From Parasponia andersonii (taxonomy: Eukaryota > Streptophyta > Magnoliopsida > Rosales > Cannabaceae): a DNA stretch of 64,000 nt. Under the pieces are notes generated by a model. It had not been told where the DNA came from and searched no databases. It was given only the letters and a program-made list of their open reading frames with translations. The translations under genes were made by a program, and so were the position numbers. This document shows positions 12,475 to 25,689 of the stretch, in pieces. The DNA lies in the NCBI GenBank assembly GCA_002914805.1, contig JXTB01000491.1:216258-280257 (forward strand), in the 5' to 3' direction. Every line of letters begins with the position of its first letter. The first letter of the stretch is position 1.

Positions 12475-15400
12475 TCATACTTCTTGTCTGAAAACCTCCT
12501 TAAGATAAATTACATCATCACGCGGATGAGCTTCTTCTACCTGAACTTCTACCTCATCTCCAATCTGGGCTGTAGACACCCAGGCAGACGCTTGAAATCC
12601 CACCTGCAAAGGTCAAAATTAATAAGGAGCAGTGCAAAAAGAATTATACGTCCATGAAGACAGCAAAGAAATTTGGGAAATTCATACCAGAAAGAGGAAG
12701 AAAAAAATGGAGGCAGGAGGGAAAGGAGAACAACCAGTAATAGTTGAAAGACATATGACTTCATGACTGGCTTGTGCCACATGTTAAAGATGATGTCTAT
12801 ATGTTAATTCTAGAAAGGGGGACAGTTCGCTTAAAACCCTTCTAGCATAATCCATGTTTAACTTGTAATTTCTGCAGTTTAGGTGTTATTTAACTCCCCA
12901 TTAGTTACACAGTTAAAATTTGCAGTCAAATGAAAAAGAAGAATCACTCTTGACATTACAACCATTATGTATGCTTACATGCATCTTCGGTTCAAGCAAC
13001 AATTAAGGCGCGAAGTAAACTAAGTCAAAGAAAAGTGAATGATCTGAAAAGTTGAGATAAAGATTATGCAGGCATCTGAACCAGGTGGTAAAGAATCTCT
13101 ATGCAGATAATCTCAGCCATTCCAAGTCAGCTAATATGGTTGAAGACCACAGGTTGCGCTAGACCACAATCACTGTAGGCTTAAGATTCTTACTAACAGT
13201 CATATATGTAATAGAACAACTTTGATTACTATATATAAAAGAGTTTCACATTTCTAACTGCTTTGTCCCATTGACTGGTTCACCTTTCTATCTTCCTAAT
13301 AGATAATGCATACAAATTAGCTTGTGACCATTACACATCACCAAATCATAATAAAAATGGATTTTACTGATTGCGTCACTCAGACATGGCATGCAAAGGA
13401 AGTCCCAATTTATAGGTTTACCTCGATTAACAATATGGCTGCATTACGATCCTTAATGAACCTAAGAACTAATGCATGGTATCTTCTATCTTTTGGTTGC
13501 CGTCTGAGATATTCTATAATCCAATACCGAAGACTGCTGTTGCAGAGTCTCCTTGCCACTCTAGTATGCATGTTTATCATAGATGCTATTCCTTCAAGCT
13601 GACCGGCGGAAAATGGAGGAGATTCACCTCTAAGAAATGCCTTAATCTGCAAACACACTCTAAAGTGTTCAAAAACATATTATGGAAAACAATGTTTCTC
13701 AAGAACAATGGTAAAAGCATTTCCCACAACCCCAACCCCACTTCAACTGCTCGGATCTATAAGAAACACTGCGGAGGCAACATTTCTGATTGTTTAGATG
13801 TTTCACACCGGATGAAGGCAAAATTAACACATCCTTTTAATCTTTGAACTTCCCTCTTGCTGTTTGGGAAATAAGAGTCCACAAAACAATAGAATAAACG
13901 CTATTTAATTCACACGAACAAGATAATGCTCAGATTTGTTTCTCAAAGGCATTCAAGTGAAGCATATTTCATGGCCATATTGGCAAAGATTACTATCTTA
14001 TTCTCTTTCTAATCTATCTTTCATATTTCTTATTTGGACAAATAGGAAAAGGAAGACATAAAAAATAGCAAATCTCGAAGGAAGCTAAAAGAATTGAGGA
14101 CAGTAAAGTATACAGAATTTGAACTGAGGACAGTACAGTTTACAGAATTTGATCGACTTTCTGTTCATAGATTGCTACTAACCCATACATAACTTAAAGT
14201 AACTGACCTGATAATGAGCAAGGAGATCAATATATCTACGGATGGGAGATGTAAACTGAACATAACCAGGAATCCCTAAAACTCCATGCCGTACAGGATT
14301 CCTGAAATCCATTTCAGCAGCACGCATTATTCTAATCATGGCAGCACTTCTCACAGGTCCTTCTGGGAGATGTGCAAATGCAGATGTGTCGAAATTTGAT
14401 TGTGGCTGTCCTCGGTAGGGTAAAGGAATGTTATTGCGGGAACCGTAGGTAGCAATAACTTCTCCGCAGAGTATCATCATCTCAGCGACAAGTCGCATTG
14501 TAGGGTCTGCCTGGTTTTCAACATAGAGATTAATTTCAGGTTCAGGATCCTCGGGATTAGCCACTTTGATACGTGTTTCTAACGAGGCTGTGTCAATAGC
14601 ACCCTGAACACGCAAACATGAATAATAACTTAGGTGAATTACAAACAGACAAAATTCAAAAGCTACAGCAATCAATCATTCACAAGCTATAACAATCAAT
14701 AGACTTCAAATAATGTATAGACTTCATCGTCACTCCTCGGATCTCACATCAGCAACTGCTCTCAGAATTGCAGAAAAAAAGAGCTCATGAGCTAAAGCCT
14801 ATAAGCCTACTATAAACCATCCATTTTAAGTAAAGTATGAATTAGTCCATCCTAACAAAGTAGTAAATATGTCAGAAGACACTGGAAAATGCAAATAAAT
14901 AAAAACCCTTCTTTTCCAGTTATCCTTCTACCCAGGAAAAAATGAGTTCTCGAGCACAAGAAAGCGAAACAGACCTATAAACCTTTCAATTTGAAGTGCA
15001 GCACATGCTATAAAATTATAATGATTTTGACTTGTCTAGTAGGACACAGTTTATCATTTCAGGAAGTACTAAACCTTGCGTTGTTCTGCAATTTATATTC
15101 TAGGACCATGAAAATGCAATTTTTTAAGCACAAAAGTAATTATTGACTGAACTGAGGATATTTACTCATAACAAAGAGTATTTTTGTCTATGTTTCCATT
15201 TCTTGTTAAACTACAGTAGACTTTCAAAGGAAATAACAACTTTCTGCTACTAAAATAATTCTTTTACTTCTCAATCAAAATGTTTAGCAGTCTTTGGTTC
15301 TGTTACTTCTTCATTTCATGATTTCTTAAGATTATATATGCACGCAATGGACAAACAAGAACTAATTAGTCATTGGTAAAATGATACTTTTGTTAAGAAT

Positions 15401-18400
15401 TGGTAAAAATGATGCTGAAGACCATGAAGAGTAATTCTCAAATTGTAAACCATCAGTCAATAAGGGGCTCAGAATTATAGAATCATGAGAAACAAAAAAT
15501 ATTCCAGTGAACTTTGGATATATATGCTTAATTAAAATTTTTATCTAATTCACTAAAAATCAACCTGCTGGCAACGCCATTGCAGTCGTTGAGTAGCAGC
15601 CTCAGAAAGAAGTTTTAGATCAATCTCTTCTGCCAAATTCAAATGCAGCAGCTCAGATGCACTCTCATGTGTCAGCATATAGGTTGGTTTAACGATTGAA
15701 TTTTCCACTGAATATTCTGCAATACTATACAATCAGAGAGTGTAAGACAGATTTTAGAGAAAACTTGATTATAAAAGCAATTAACCATATGCTGAGATGT
15801 GCACAAAAATACCCATCCTGTTCAAATATACTCACCACTGTGCAGAAATACCACTCTAAATATATCTATATCTAAAATGCTTACACTTTCCTATATCCAG
15901 CAGGTAAAACTTAAAAACTCAAACCTTGTACGTGGATGTCACATGAAAATGAAGAACCCAACCACTCCAAACAAAAATTAACATACAAAAAAGGAAATCA
16001 ATCAACTTCCTCAAATTCATTCAGAATCTTCTGTATTGACATAATAAACAGAATTAGCAAAAAGATTTAACTTTCTACCTGCCATCAGAGTGCAGCACAA
16101 CAGATACTGTAACAGCATGGCAAATCTCTCCCTGCTTCAAACTCATTCCTTCCATGGCAAGTTTCTCTGGAAACATAGGATAAGTGGCAGTAGGCAAAAA
16201 AACTGAAGTTCCTCTTTTCATTGCAGCCCTACATCACACAAATATAATAAATCGATGGATTTCCAAATTCAAATAAGGTTATATGTCTCATAGTGTTCCG
16301 AAAAGTTACTTTATACCTATCAATGATGTTCCCTGGATGAAGAAATCTAGTAGGATCTGCAACATGAATCCAAAGTTTTATGCGTCCATCTTGCAGCCTT
16401 GTTGCGCTTAGGGCATCATCAAGCTGATTAATTACATCTCAGTTACAAATATTTATTTTCAAGGTCCCAATATTGTTGTCGCAAAAGTTTAAAAATACTT
16501 GATACACAAGATGATAGTATTACTGGAAAAACGCAAATTTACCTCATCAGCCTCATCGACATCAATGGCATAAACCTTCAGGTGAGTAAGATCCTTTCTA
16601 TTAAGCTAAACAAAGAAAACACAATAAGGACGCAGGTGACAGTGAGTTTCAGATGTAATTGCATTGACAAAGCAGCTTCTTTTACCCTAATGTCTAGTTG
16701 AATAAATAAGCAAAGTGCAAATGCCTCAACCGCCAGGAGAATTATTTAAATGGTTTTCAATTTTAACTCATCCATGTAATAGAGAAACTCCTTATCAATC
16801 ACAGGAATGTCAATTCTGCGATTAGCAGAAAGTTTTGCATGTTCTAACAATCTTTTAAAATGTTTCCGATAAAGACGAGAATCTCAAATTCCCCTGTGAA
16901 TTTGAATTTTTTACTTTCTAGCACCTCAAATTTTCAATAAATAACTCACAAAAATTTCCTGCAAATTGAAACCTAATTCTATGCAATTTTATCTGTATTA
17001 GTAGCCTGACCTCATCTGGATCTGGTGACTCTACCAGGAGACTTTCTGCGGCTGCTTTTATTTCCTCTGAATGATCCGTTTTGATATCTAATTTCAACAG
17101 CTCAAGATTGACATGAACAGGAAAATAACCAATATCTATGAGGAGATTTATTGCTGATGACGCTGCTTTTGCCAGCCCCATTGCTTTAAGAATCTGACAA
17201 GAAAGAAAAAGTCAAGAAGAGAAATACATACTACATATGATAAACACGAGTCATACACAAGTATGCATTAAGAATATCAGTATAAGGTCTTAACAAACTA
17301 AAACTTTCTGCATCAAGGCAAATACATCGATATGTTTAAGGAAGGTGTTACAATTCCACAGTGAAGTAAAACAAAGTCCAGAAAGATACCAATCCAGCAG
17401 TTTTCTTTTGGTCATCATTTTTGCAGTTATCAATAGCATATGATTTAAGAGACTCAATCTTGTGTCTAATTTTCTCTTCAACTAGCCAAGATGATTTGGG
17501 AGGTTTGGCATCTCTAGGCATTGCCTTAGCAGATTTCAGCAATTGAACACAGTCCTCCAGCTCTTTCTCTGCAGCCTCTTTCATGAGCTTCCTACGTAGA
17601 AGCTCTTCTACCTATTTTTCAAAAAGAAAAAGAAAAGATCCTTAATAAACAGGTGCATGCCCACAGACATATACACACAAATCGGGGCCAGAAACTCCAG
17701 TATGAAAATGGACTGTCGTAATACAATTATTGCCAACAAACGAATAGACAAACAGAATATTAAGCAATTGAATAAAATGTACCTGCATAGTAGGTCGAGG
17801 CCCGTACACAGAGCATGAACCTTTTGTCTCTAGCATTGTGAAATATATTTCATCTTTTGAAAGGAAAAGATGGGCACAATAACACTCCAGAGGCTCCGCA
17901 CTACCAAAAATCATCTGTGGAATAGGATAGCTAAAGTCATCAAAGGGGCAAAACCACATATCCATGAAACTAGGTAAGTACTGTACCTCAGCTAGTTCTT
18001 CTGTTGTCACTGACTTGTTTTTTTCAAGAAGCTCAACCCAAGCAAATTCTAGCAATCCAGGATCCTGGACCAAATAAATTTACACTCAAAATCTGTCAAT
18101 TGCAATTATCTAGGATTGTTTACAAGTCACAACATATTAACCATATGGAATAGAACAAAAACAATTCATATTTCTACAATGTTAATGCTAAAACCAACCA
18201 AATTATCCTGAGCTTTCTGAATGAAGTCCCCAATATCCACATGGTTGAAGTTTTCAACACCGGGAATGATATATGTAACTTGTTGAGGTTTAATGGATGA
18301 AACCACACCATTCTGTTGTTGGGGATAAAAAATACAAAGAAAAAGTTATTTCGAACGAATATGAGACATTTTTAAACAAATCAAATAAAGGATAATAATG

Positions 18401-19199
18401 ATTTCCAACACCTAGCAACCTATTCAACATGCCGCAATAGTTGTTTCTACAAGAACCTGATCAGAGACCATCCAGTTCTTCTTGCCATCTGGTTTCTGAG
18501 CAACAGCAAGCAATACTCTATCAGAATCCTTCTTGAACTCTAATAAAAAGCCTTTCTGCAGTGTTCGTTTCGCAAGCCTATCTTCTAAAGTATCTCCTGT
18601 TGTTTGTATTTCCACTCTGAAGAGTCACTAAATAAGCCATATTTTATATATATCCAAAATTAAAAAGCTTTCAAATCACTAAACAAGCCTATAATATATG
18701 TAGAATTGGCCAGAGAGACCAAATGCACAAGTATCATATATTCTTAGCAATTTGCAGAAAAATCATTCCCTCCCTAGTGCTGAGACCCGTACAAGTCTAA
18801 GGCCAAGAAAATTCACAGAATCAAGATGAAGCTTTGTCATTTCAATTTGCAAGAACTGTACACATTGTCGTTCCAATGCCAAAACAACGAGAAATTTAAA
18901 AGAAATGAGAGAAGAGAAGAGAAAACCTACTTGGAGGTGGCGCGAATTCTCCTCCGTCTTCGCGAGGTTCGAAGCTCGTCCATGACGCTATCGACCAAAC
19001 TGTGAACAGAGCGGCTCCGTAGACCGCCATGATCGAGAGGTCTCCTATCGGAGCCAAACCTGAGGAACGAAAACCCTAGCATGGAGTAAGCGCGAAGGTA
19101 GGAGGTCTTGAAATGGAAAGGGAGGCATCGGAAGGCGGAGAGAGGAGGGGACGCGGCGGAGCGGAAGATTGAGCAGCTGTTGACGGCTCGAACCGCCAT
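12475..19199 (-). CDS. RNR1: Organellar ribonuclease II/R family 3'-5' exoribonuclease
   Basis: This is a hydrolytic 3'-5' exoribonuclease, known in plants to mature rRNA and mRNA 3' ends in chloroplasts and mitochondria. Fourteen exons (high to low): 19199-18931, 18616-18457, 18312-18199, 18064-17987, 17914-17783, 17611-17390, 17193-17011, 16605-16543, 16423-16317, 16228-16079, 15724-15565, 14603-14208, 13646-13422, 12603-12475. They join to 2388 nt, 795 aa, close to the Arabidopsis protein (about 800 aa). The Arg/Ser-rich, acid-poor N-terminus suggests a transit peptide. The RNB core begins at about residue 400 (AIDVDEADELDDAL, metal-binding Asp cluster). Exon 12 carries the conserved FTSPIRRYIDL block near residue 663. 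The last exon encodes an S1-like barrel. All introns are GT-AG. The start ATG is the first in exon 1. A telo-box lies just upstream, and a candidate intron lies after the stop. Confidence 0.95.
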
Positions 19200-19228
19200 T
19201 GAAGCTTGCTGAAGCAGAGGCCTAGCCC

Positions 19229-19236
19229 TAGGGTTT
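19229..19236 (-). promoter_or_regulatory. Telo-box (AAACCCTA) in the RNR1 5' leader
   Basis: The minus strand reads AAACCCTAGGGC about 30 nt upstream of the RNR1 ATG. This motif is common near the start of plant genes for ribosome and RNA metabolism, which fits the gene. Confidence 0.55.
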
Positions 19237-19390
19237 CATAATAAGGTAAGGCAAAGAGTGAGGAGAGCAAGAGCAATGGTGAATAGAGAACTCTGGAATT
19301 GAGGATTTTTTGGATTACGAGAGACGATAGAGTTAAATAAGGAAGGAAGGAGAGACAACAGTAATACCACGCTGTTTGAGGGGGTGTTTT

Positions 19391-19692
19391 CGTAAAATGA
19401 CTTCCACAAGTGCTTGACGTGGCACGTCGTCAGTTTAAGTTATCATGACATGACAACGACTTTGTCGTTTGATGATTAGAATTAGAAGAGTGTTTCAATC
19501 TTGTCGTTCTATCTTATACTGCCAACGTCATGTCGTATATTGACAAGTTGACTTTAAAATCGTCTGATCTGGGACGTGTCGTTCACAACTACGACGACTT
19601 CATTTATGACGTCGTCGTTTTCTATGAGATAGAAACGACATTATTATTTTGTCGTCTTATAAAGCTATCATAGTTCGTGTCGTTCTACACAT
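19391..19692. repeat. Cluster of AACGACA/TGTCGTT motifs, possible non-autonomous transposon remnant
   Basis: About a dozen ACGAC/GTCGT cores in both orientations occupy some 300 bp between the RNR1 promoter and the 3' end of the rhomboid gene. Dense short motifs in both orientations resemble subterminal repeats of CACTA- or Mutator-type elements. No terminal repeat or target duplication could be identified. A similar cluster lies at 32071-32576. Confidence 0.45.
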
Positions 19693-20311
19693 CCACGGAA
19701 ACTACCGGCCGAAAAAGCAACTTAATTTTCCTTTTTTTTGGTTAGATTGACATCATACTTATTCTTCCAAAACCTTGCCCGGGAATCTGGGATTTACTCT
19801 CCTTGTCTTTTTTTTTTTTTTTTTTTTTTTTAATCAAAAACATATTAATACATGTGCAATGAGTTAAACTTACACTTTTCACATTGCTCAGATGCCTTAC
19901 AGTGTGATAATTAATATTTGATTAGTCATTTAGCAAAGATGTGCAAAGGAGATAAAAGCCCTGCAATGTCGTTTTGCTAAAACCATGCTACTAACTTCAC
20001 TTCCAAACAGAAGTCGAGCACACAACTGCCAGTCAGACAAGAATCATTCTGCAAGTGTGTAACTTCGAAGTTTTATAACAATCAAAGAACGGATCAAATT
20101 AAACTATTATCGACACAAGGTTCAAATTTTTCATAAAAGAATCAGATACAAAAAGAAGCTAGTCCAAAAAAAAAAAAGAATAGATACAAGGGGATCACAA
20201 CTAAAAGCATACAGAAGTCGATTAAACTTGGCATAGCTCAGGAATCTGCAATAGTAGATTATACATTAAGCAGCTCGTCCCAATATCCATAATCCATTCA
20301 TATCCCTTATA

Positions 20312-23058
20312 TCAACCGCAAAGTTGTGTACATAACCCCTGGATCCGAGAACTGCTTGGGTTGGACACAGTATACATGCCAGTTTTGTTGTTGCTGGAGC
20401 ACGTTACGTTGAGCTGGTTACCAACCTGGTTCGACTGCAGCAATAACACAAAAACAAATTGACGCCAAAAAATAACACGAGTGTTGATTTTACTTTTTTG
20501 ACATGTATATAATAAATAAAAAGCAACGGTCAAATTACTAACCAGGCAGAATGCAGGCTCAGTCTTGCAGCTCCATTTTGAAGTAGGGACACAGGACAAA
20601 TAATGGCACCAAGAACAATGATCATTGGCATCAACTCCCCGGAGTAGCAAAACCAACCCGACAGTTAGCCTGTCAAAGCAAATGCTCAAATCAAAAACTT
20701 GGGTTGAGTTCCAAAAGAACTACTTCCATGTCTCACCTAAAATGAACTCTCTGAAGAAAATGTTCTAAGGTAGAAAGATCTATTACAGAACTGAGATGGG
20801 TTCACACATAACATAAGGAGTTCACCATCATCAGTTCCTTAAACTGTCAAAGCAAATTACTAGCTTTCTTGTCCTATATTTGACTAAAAAGGAAAGCCTT
20901 GTTTAGAGTCCCCGTCTCATCTGCATCCACATATGTTTTTTAAAGTTCTATCTAGTAGAAATAAAATGTATGTAAAACAGGACTGCAGATTCAGAAGCTT
21001 ACCCAACAATCACAAGGACAAGAGAAATGATCCACAGTATGCATTGATATGTCTTGAATTTAGATTTAACTGGAAGTGAAGTATATCCTTGAGTTGGATA
21101 TCTTTGGCTAACCCACCCAAACTGGGGCCGGATCAGAAATACAAACCCAATAAGAAAACCCGAAAGGAACCCTCCAATATGAGCAAAGTTGTCCACATGT
21201 GGGAGAATTCCCACTGCCAAGTTCACAGCAATGATAACCACAAGGGTAAAAAGTGCTACAAACTGAAAATACACATGGATTTTGGCCATGAGGAACAATC
21301 ATTTGATATAAATATCTAAACGAGATTAGTTCAACACTCACCTTATTCACATACATTGTCCAGTTAGTGATAAGTTCAGAAAGCATTCCTCCCAGTAACC
21401 CAAAAAGAGCACCAGAAGCACCAACAGATATGTTTGACTGGAGGAAAAGTGCTGATAACAAACTTCCACCAAATCCAGAGATGACATAGAGCAAACCAAT
21501 CCGGACTGGAATACAACCATACAAAAGATTGCAAGTGTTTAAAGAAAAAATTGGTAGCACAGTATGAACACAGCAAGGATATCCTACAGCATCAGGGACC
21601 CATTATACGGCTACATGGTCTAAAATGTTATGACGAGATAATTAGACCAATTAAATGATCTATTGAAAAACAGAGAAGTCCCAAGTTTTTTGTAACTAGT
21701 AAAGGCTTTTTAAGGACTTATCAACCCCAACCCTCCTCATCCCAGAACAATAATGATAATCTCTTTTATGCCTTCACAAATCACAAAAATATATAAAAGC
21801 AACCTAATTTCAGAGACTAAACATACCTTAGGCTAATTAAATGCTCAACTTCAAACTAATACCTACGAATTACGCAATCGATATACATATACCAAACCCA
21901 CTTTTCCTGATGCACCCATTACACCTTAGATTATTTACTCTACTCAACACTGTATGAAGAAGAAGTTTCATGTATCTAGCAAACGTTCGTATTAGCTTCT
22001 AAACTAGAGCATCTCAGTGACTATCATATGTTATTCAACTTTTGAATCTCTTCAACTCTTTTAGCTTCTATAGGATAAATAAGAAATAAATGTGGATGAG
22101 CTTAACTAAGTTCACCAGACGCAAATAATCAACTTGTAATTATTGGTATTGATTTCCATTTGGCCGCACCCTTATATTGGTTGAACAGCAGAAAACCAAA
22201 AGCAATAAAGTAGTTTGTTATAACTGAACAAGTTACAAGTCACTAGATTCTAGGATTCCAGAAAAGACACCATAAACCTGCTTGAAAAGCATTAACATTT
22301 AAACGATGTTGATGCTTACAAAATAACCATAGAAACAACAAAAGCACAAGTTTTCTACATGCATATATACATACCAAATCCAAATTCTTGCTCAAGCCGA
22401 ATTCCAATAACTAAAAGGCTCAACATGTTAGCTAATATATGGAAAACCCCTCCGTGTAACCAATTGCAAGTAATAAGACGCCATCCCTGGTGTTGGTGCA
22501 CAACTTTACTCACATCAAGAGCCCCCATCTTTTGCAGCCTGAGTAAAACCTCAAGAAATAGCTACTAACTAAAAATCTAAAACCATCAAAGGCAAAATAA
22601 CAAAGCACTTGAACAAGCAATCAACTACATGGATAGCAGGGCCAAAAAATTCATAGGCAATAAGAATTATTTTCTGAGGTAGAAAAAAATAAACAAAAAT
22701 GAAAAAGAACTACTTACGTAGCGGATGATGGTCCAAGAAGAGGGTTCTCTTTAAAAGGCTGGAATGAGAGCCTATGCAAGAACTTAGCAAGGCAAGAATC
22801 CGAATTCTCAGGGCAATTATTGACGTACATGGTGATTATGAACATAATAGTATTAACAACAACAAATGCAGGGATTAACCAAGGAACCCATTTCTTGAAG
22901 TGCTTGACTTCTCGGTACACCATTGGACCCGGAGACGATAGCTGAGGGGTGTCTACCTCAACAGGGTGCACCACGTTGCTGCTGCCGCCGCCGCCTCCTC
23001 CTCCTCCTCGCCGGGAGTTGACCCTGATTTGGATCTCCGGCGTACGATCTCCGGCCAT
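20312..23058 (-). CDS. Rhomboid-family intramembrane serine protease (plant RBL type)
   Basis: This is a polytopic protease that cleaves transmembrane segments of substrates. Plant RBL proteins of this group are reported in the Golgi/endomembranes. Six exons: 23058-22718, 22538-22375, 21505-21342, 21262-21003, 20669-20543, 20434-20312, giving 392 aa. The N-terminus is cytosolic and holds a Gly run encoded by a GGC/GGA tract. The first membrane segment is near residues 55-78. The conserved [11 protein letters not shown] block is in exon 2. The catalytic Ser is in GASGALFG (about residue 199) and the catalytic His in NFAHIGGF (about 251). The Cys-rich C-terminal tail (CSWC, then CTQLCG at the end) matches the RBL1/2/3 group. 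All frames close. The catalytic residues predict an active protease. I cannot assign the exact orthologue. Confidence 0.93.
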
Positions 23059-24309
23059 TGGGAGCTCAAGAACTTTGTTATCAAGACAAGAAAATGGGTG
23101 AAACGAGATTGAGAAAAGAAAATGGGTGTAACGAGATTGAGAATGAGAATGAGAAGAGAGAGACAGAGAGTCAAATTAATTGAAGTTAACTATTCTTAAA
23201 ATGGGAAAGCGATTAAGGAAGGTGGAGGAGTAGGTTTGAGCTTTTACGGAGTCAAACACTGGGCTGGTTAGTCAACGTGTTCGCCAATGGAGCTGTTGCT
23301 TTAGCTTTTTTGCTTTTGCTTTTGGTTTTGGTTTTGTCGTGGGCTTCTGCATAACTTGGAGGACGACAGGTGGCACTGACTGATTGTCTTTGTTAAGACA
23401 CTATACACTTTACACTTTACATACGGGCGGGCATAAAATCACGGGTATTCCTTTTTTAATGTCGGCTAATTATTTTCGTTTTTGGAATAATTACTGTGTT
23501 TTTTTTAATAAATCTCTTCGTTAAAAATTTAATGGACTGACCGAAAAAAGTCGGTCGCATAAATTTGGTCCATTTATTATTACTTTATTTTTTGTTTTAA
23601 CTAGTTCAACCCTTTGGAGGAAAAAAAAAAAAAAAAAAGAAAGAAGCAAATTATCTTTTACTATNCTTTTGTTTTTCGCTTCTCTTTGGCCAAAGCCCTA
23701 CACAGCCCCAACCCCAACCCCAACTCTCAAAACTCCAAGTTACAAAAAACACCAAACCCAAAATCAAAGAAAAATATAAATAAATTAAGGGACACTTATA
23801 AATGAAGCTAAATAAGTAAACGCATTAATTTCTCAATTTAAAAACAAAAAAAAAAAAAAAAGAGAAATATTCCTGCACGTGTGAAAAGGGCAAAGGGACG
23901 AATAGTTATCCACGCCAAGTGAATCAATATTTTTATTAATGCAAAAAACTCTATGATTGAATTGAGCATTAAAATAATGTCCGTCTTGTCAATAGCCACC
24001 GGAATACGCAAATGTAATTTTCGACTGCGACAATAAATTGTTGCTCCCGCCCAATTTGACAATTTTTAATTGTTGTGCTTATATGTATTAATTTTTTTTA
24101 AAAAAAAAGATTAACATTCGCGTAAATGGCTTGGTCCAAACAACGAGTGATATAAGCCACAAACACTACTATGACCATAAGCTTCCACGTAAGGCGTTGA
24201 ACACAACAACTGCTAAAATCATCTTGATCGTGATATTACATAACATGAGCAAAAAATATGATAATGCATCGCTTCTATTTTTTTCCTTTGAACCGATTAT
24301 ATATCGGGA
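23059..24309. other. Rhomboid gene promoter and intergenic DNA
   Basis: No gene is seen. It holds an A-run at 23621-23638, a single N at 23665, a C/A-rich stretch at about 23706-23760, and another A-run near 23845-23862. The open frames here are low-complexity. Confidence 0.6.
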
Positions 24310-24855
24310 TAATAACGAAACTATCTCATGTTTTTAATGAAATGCTCGATATATCCTTATGAATTACAAAATATTTTTTTTGATTCATAAATTAATACAA
24401 ATTTATCTCTTATAGTTTATTTGATCAAAATTAATAAATAAAATATTAAAATTACCGATTTTTTAAATTTGTAACAAACAATTTTTTTTGAAATGACTAA
24501 GATATTATTACCTAGATACAATTAAATAACTAAAAAAATAATAAAGTTTTTTTAAAAGAATTATGTAAGACTTTTTTTTCACTAAATCTTCTTACTCTTA
24601 GTCATTTTTCTCTTTTATCCACTATTATTTTTTTCTTCACTAAACATTATTTATTATTCTTTAAGTAATATTTGTTTTGTTACAAGTTTAGAGAAAGTGT
24701 AATTTTGACATTTTGTTTGATAATTTTGATCTAATAAGTTATAGGAGTAAAATTTGTATTAATTTACAAATCAAATAGGACATTTTTATAATTTATAAAA
24801 ACTAAAAGGATATATTGAGCATTTCATCAAATCCAGGAAACAGTTTCGTTATTAC
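24310..24855. mobile_element. MITE-like fold-back element with long terminal inverted repeats
   Basis: The left end (TAATAACGAAACT at 24310) is repeated in inverse orientation at the right end (AGTTTCGTTATTA, ending 24855). The match continues inward for well over 100 bp with gaps, including ATGAAATGCTC, AATTAATACAAATTT, TTGATCAAAATTA and AATGACTAAGA on both arms. It is about 546 bp long, AT-rich and has no coding capacity. No clear target-site duplication is visible, so the superfamily is open. Confidence 0.7.
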
Positions 24856-25542
24856 TCCTTGTATATTTTAATTAAATATGTTATTCGTGTAATATTATCA
24901 CGTAAGACATGTACCCACCAAATACACCATTATGGCATAATTTTTTACTAGTTGAAAATTAGTTATATTGTAATATTATTGATTTCGATATATAAATAAA
25001 TATAAAGATATATAAATATAAGTAAGTCTCTGAAATAGCTCAAGTCAATACATGAATGCTTAAGGAATTAGGTCACCTATATTGCAATAGAATTAACAAA
25101 ACAGTAAAACACTTAAAACATACATATATAATGTAGTTTTTAATTTCTCTTTGCACTCATCAGCAATATTTATGAAGAAAATAATAAACAAGATAAAGGG
25201 TACAATAACACATACGTAAATTTGCTCCTATTAAATCTGGGGTCCAGATACGTTGCTAATCGCCCAACAACCCAACCTAACGTATATCAGCTCACGATAC
25301 CATGATTTGTGAGAAATATTTGACCATAATGCTATATAGATTCTATATTTGTTCACGAAATCTTATTCTATAACGATACGACGAAATGACCATAATGCTA
25401 TCGAAATTTTCAGTGACATGTCAACACACGTTTTAACGAGTTTTGATGAAATTCAACAAGCACTTAATTTTTTCAATGACTAATTTCGATGAAATTTCGA
25501 CGCAAATTTGATAAGAGCTTACAGTTTCAATTATATTCGACA

Positions 25543-25634
25543 TTTCTTTATTATTTTTTGATGAAGCACAGAGTTGCCTCGACGTAAGTTTCTTTATTGT
25601 TTTTTGATGAAGCACAGAGTTGCTTCGACGTAGG
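25543..25634. repeat. Tandem duplication of a 46-bp unit
   Basis: Two copies with few differences share TTTTTTGATGAAGCACAGAG and TCGACGTA. They lie in a zone (about 25390-25689) rich in TCGATGAAATT-like words, just outside the copia insertion. Confidence 0.8.
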
Positions 25635-25689
25635 TTAACTTACGATGAAATTCAACTATGTTTGTGAGTAATTCGATGAGATTTATTAG

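Noticed and set aside
13324..13847. Plus-strand open frames inside RNR1
   Set aside because: They are antisense shadows of RNR1 exon 13 and the following intron. The minus-strand exon carries the conserved family sequence.
23700..23765. CCCCAA-rich stretch resembling telomere repeat
   Set aside because: The unit is CCCCAAC, not the plant CCCTAAA, and it is only three units long.
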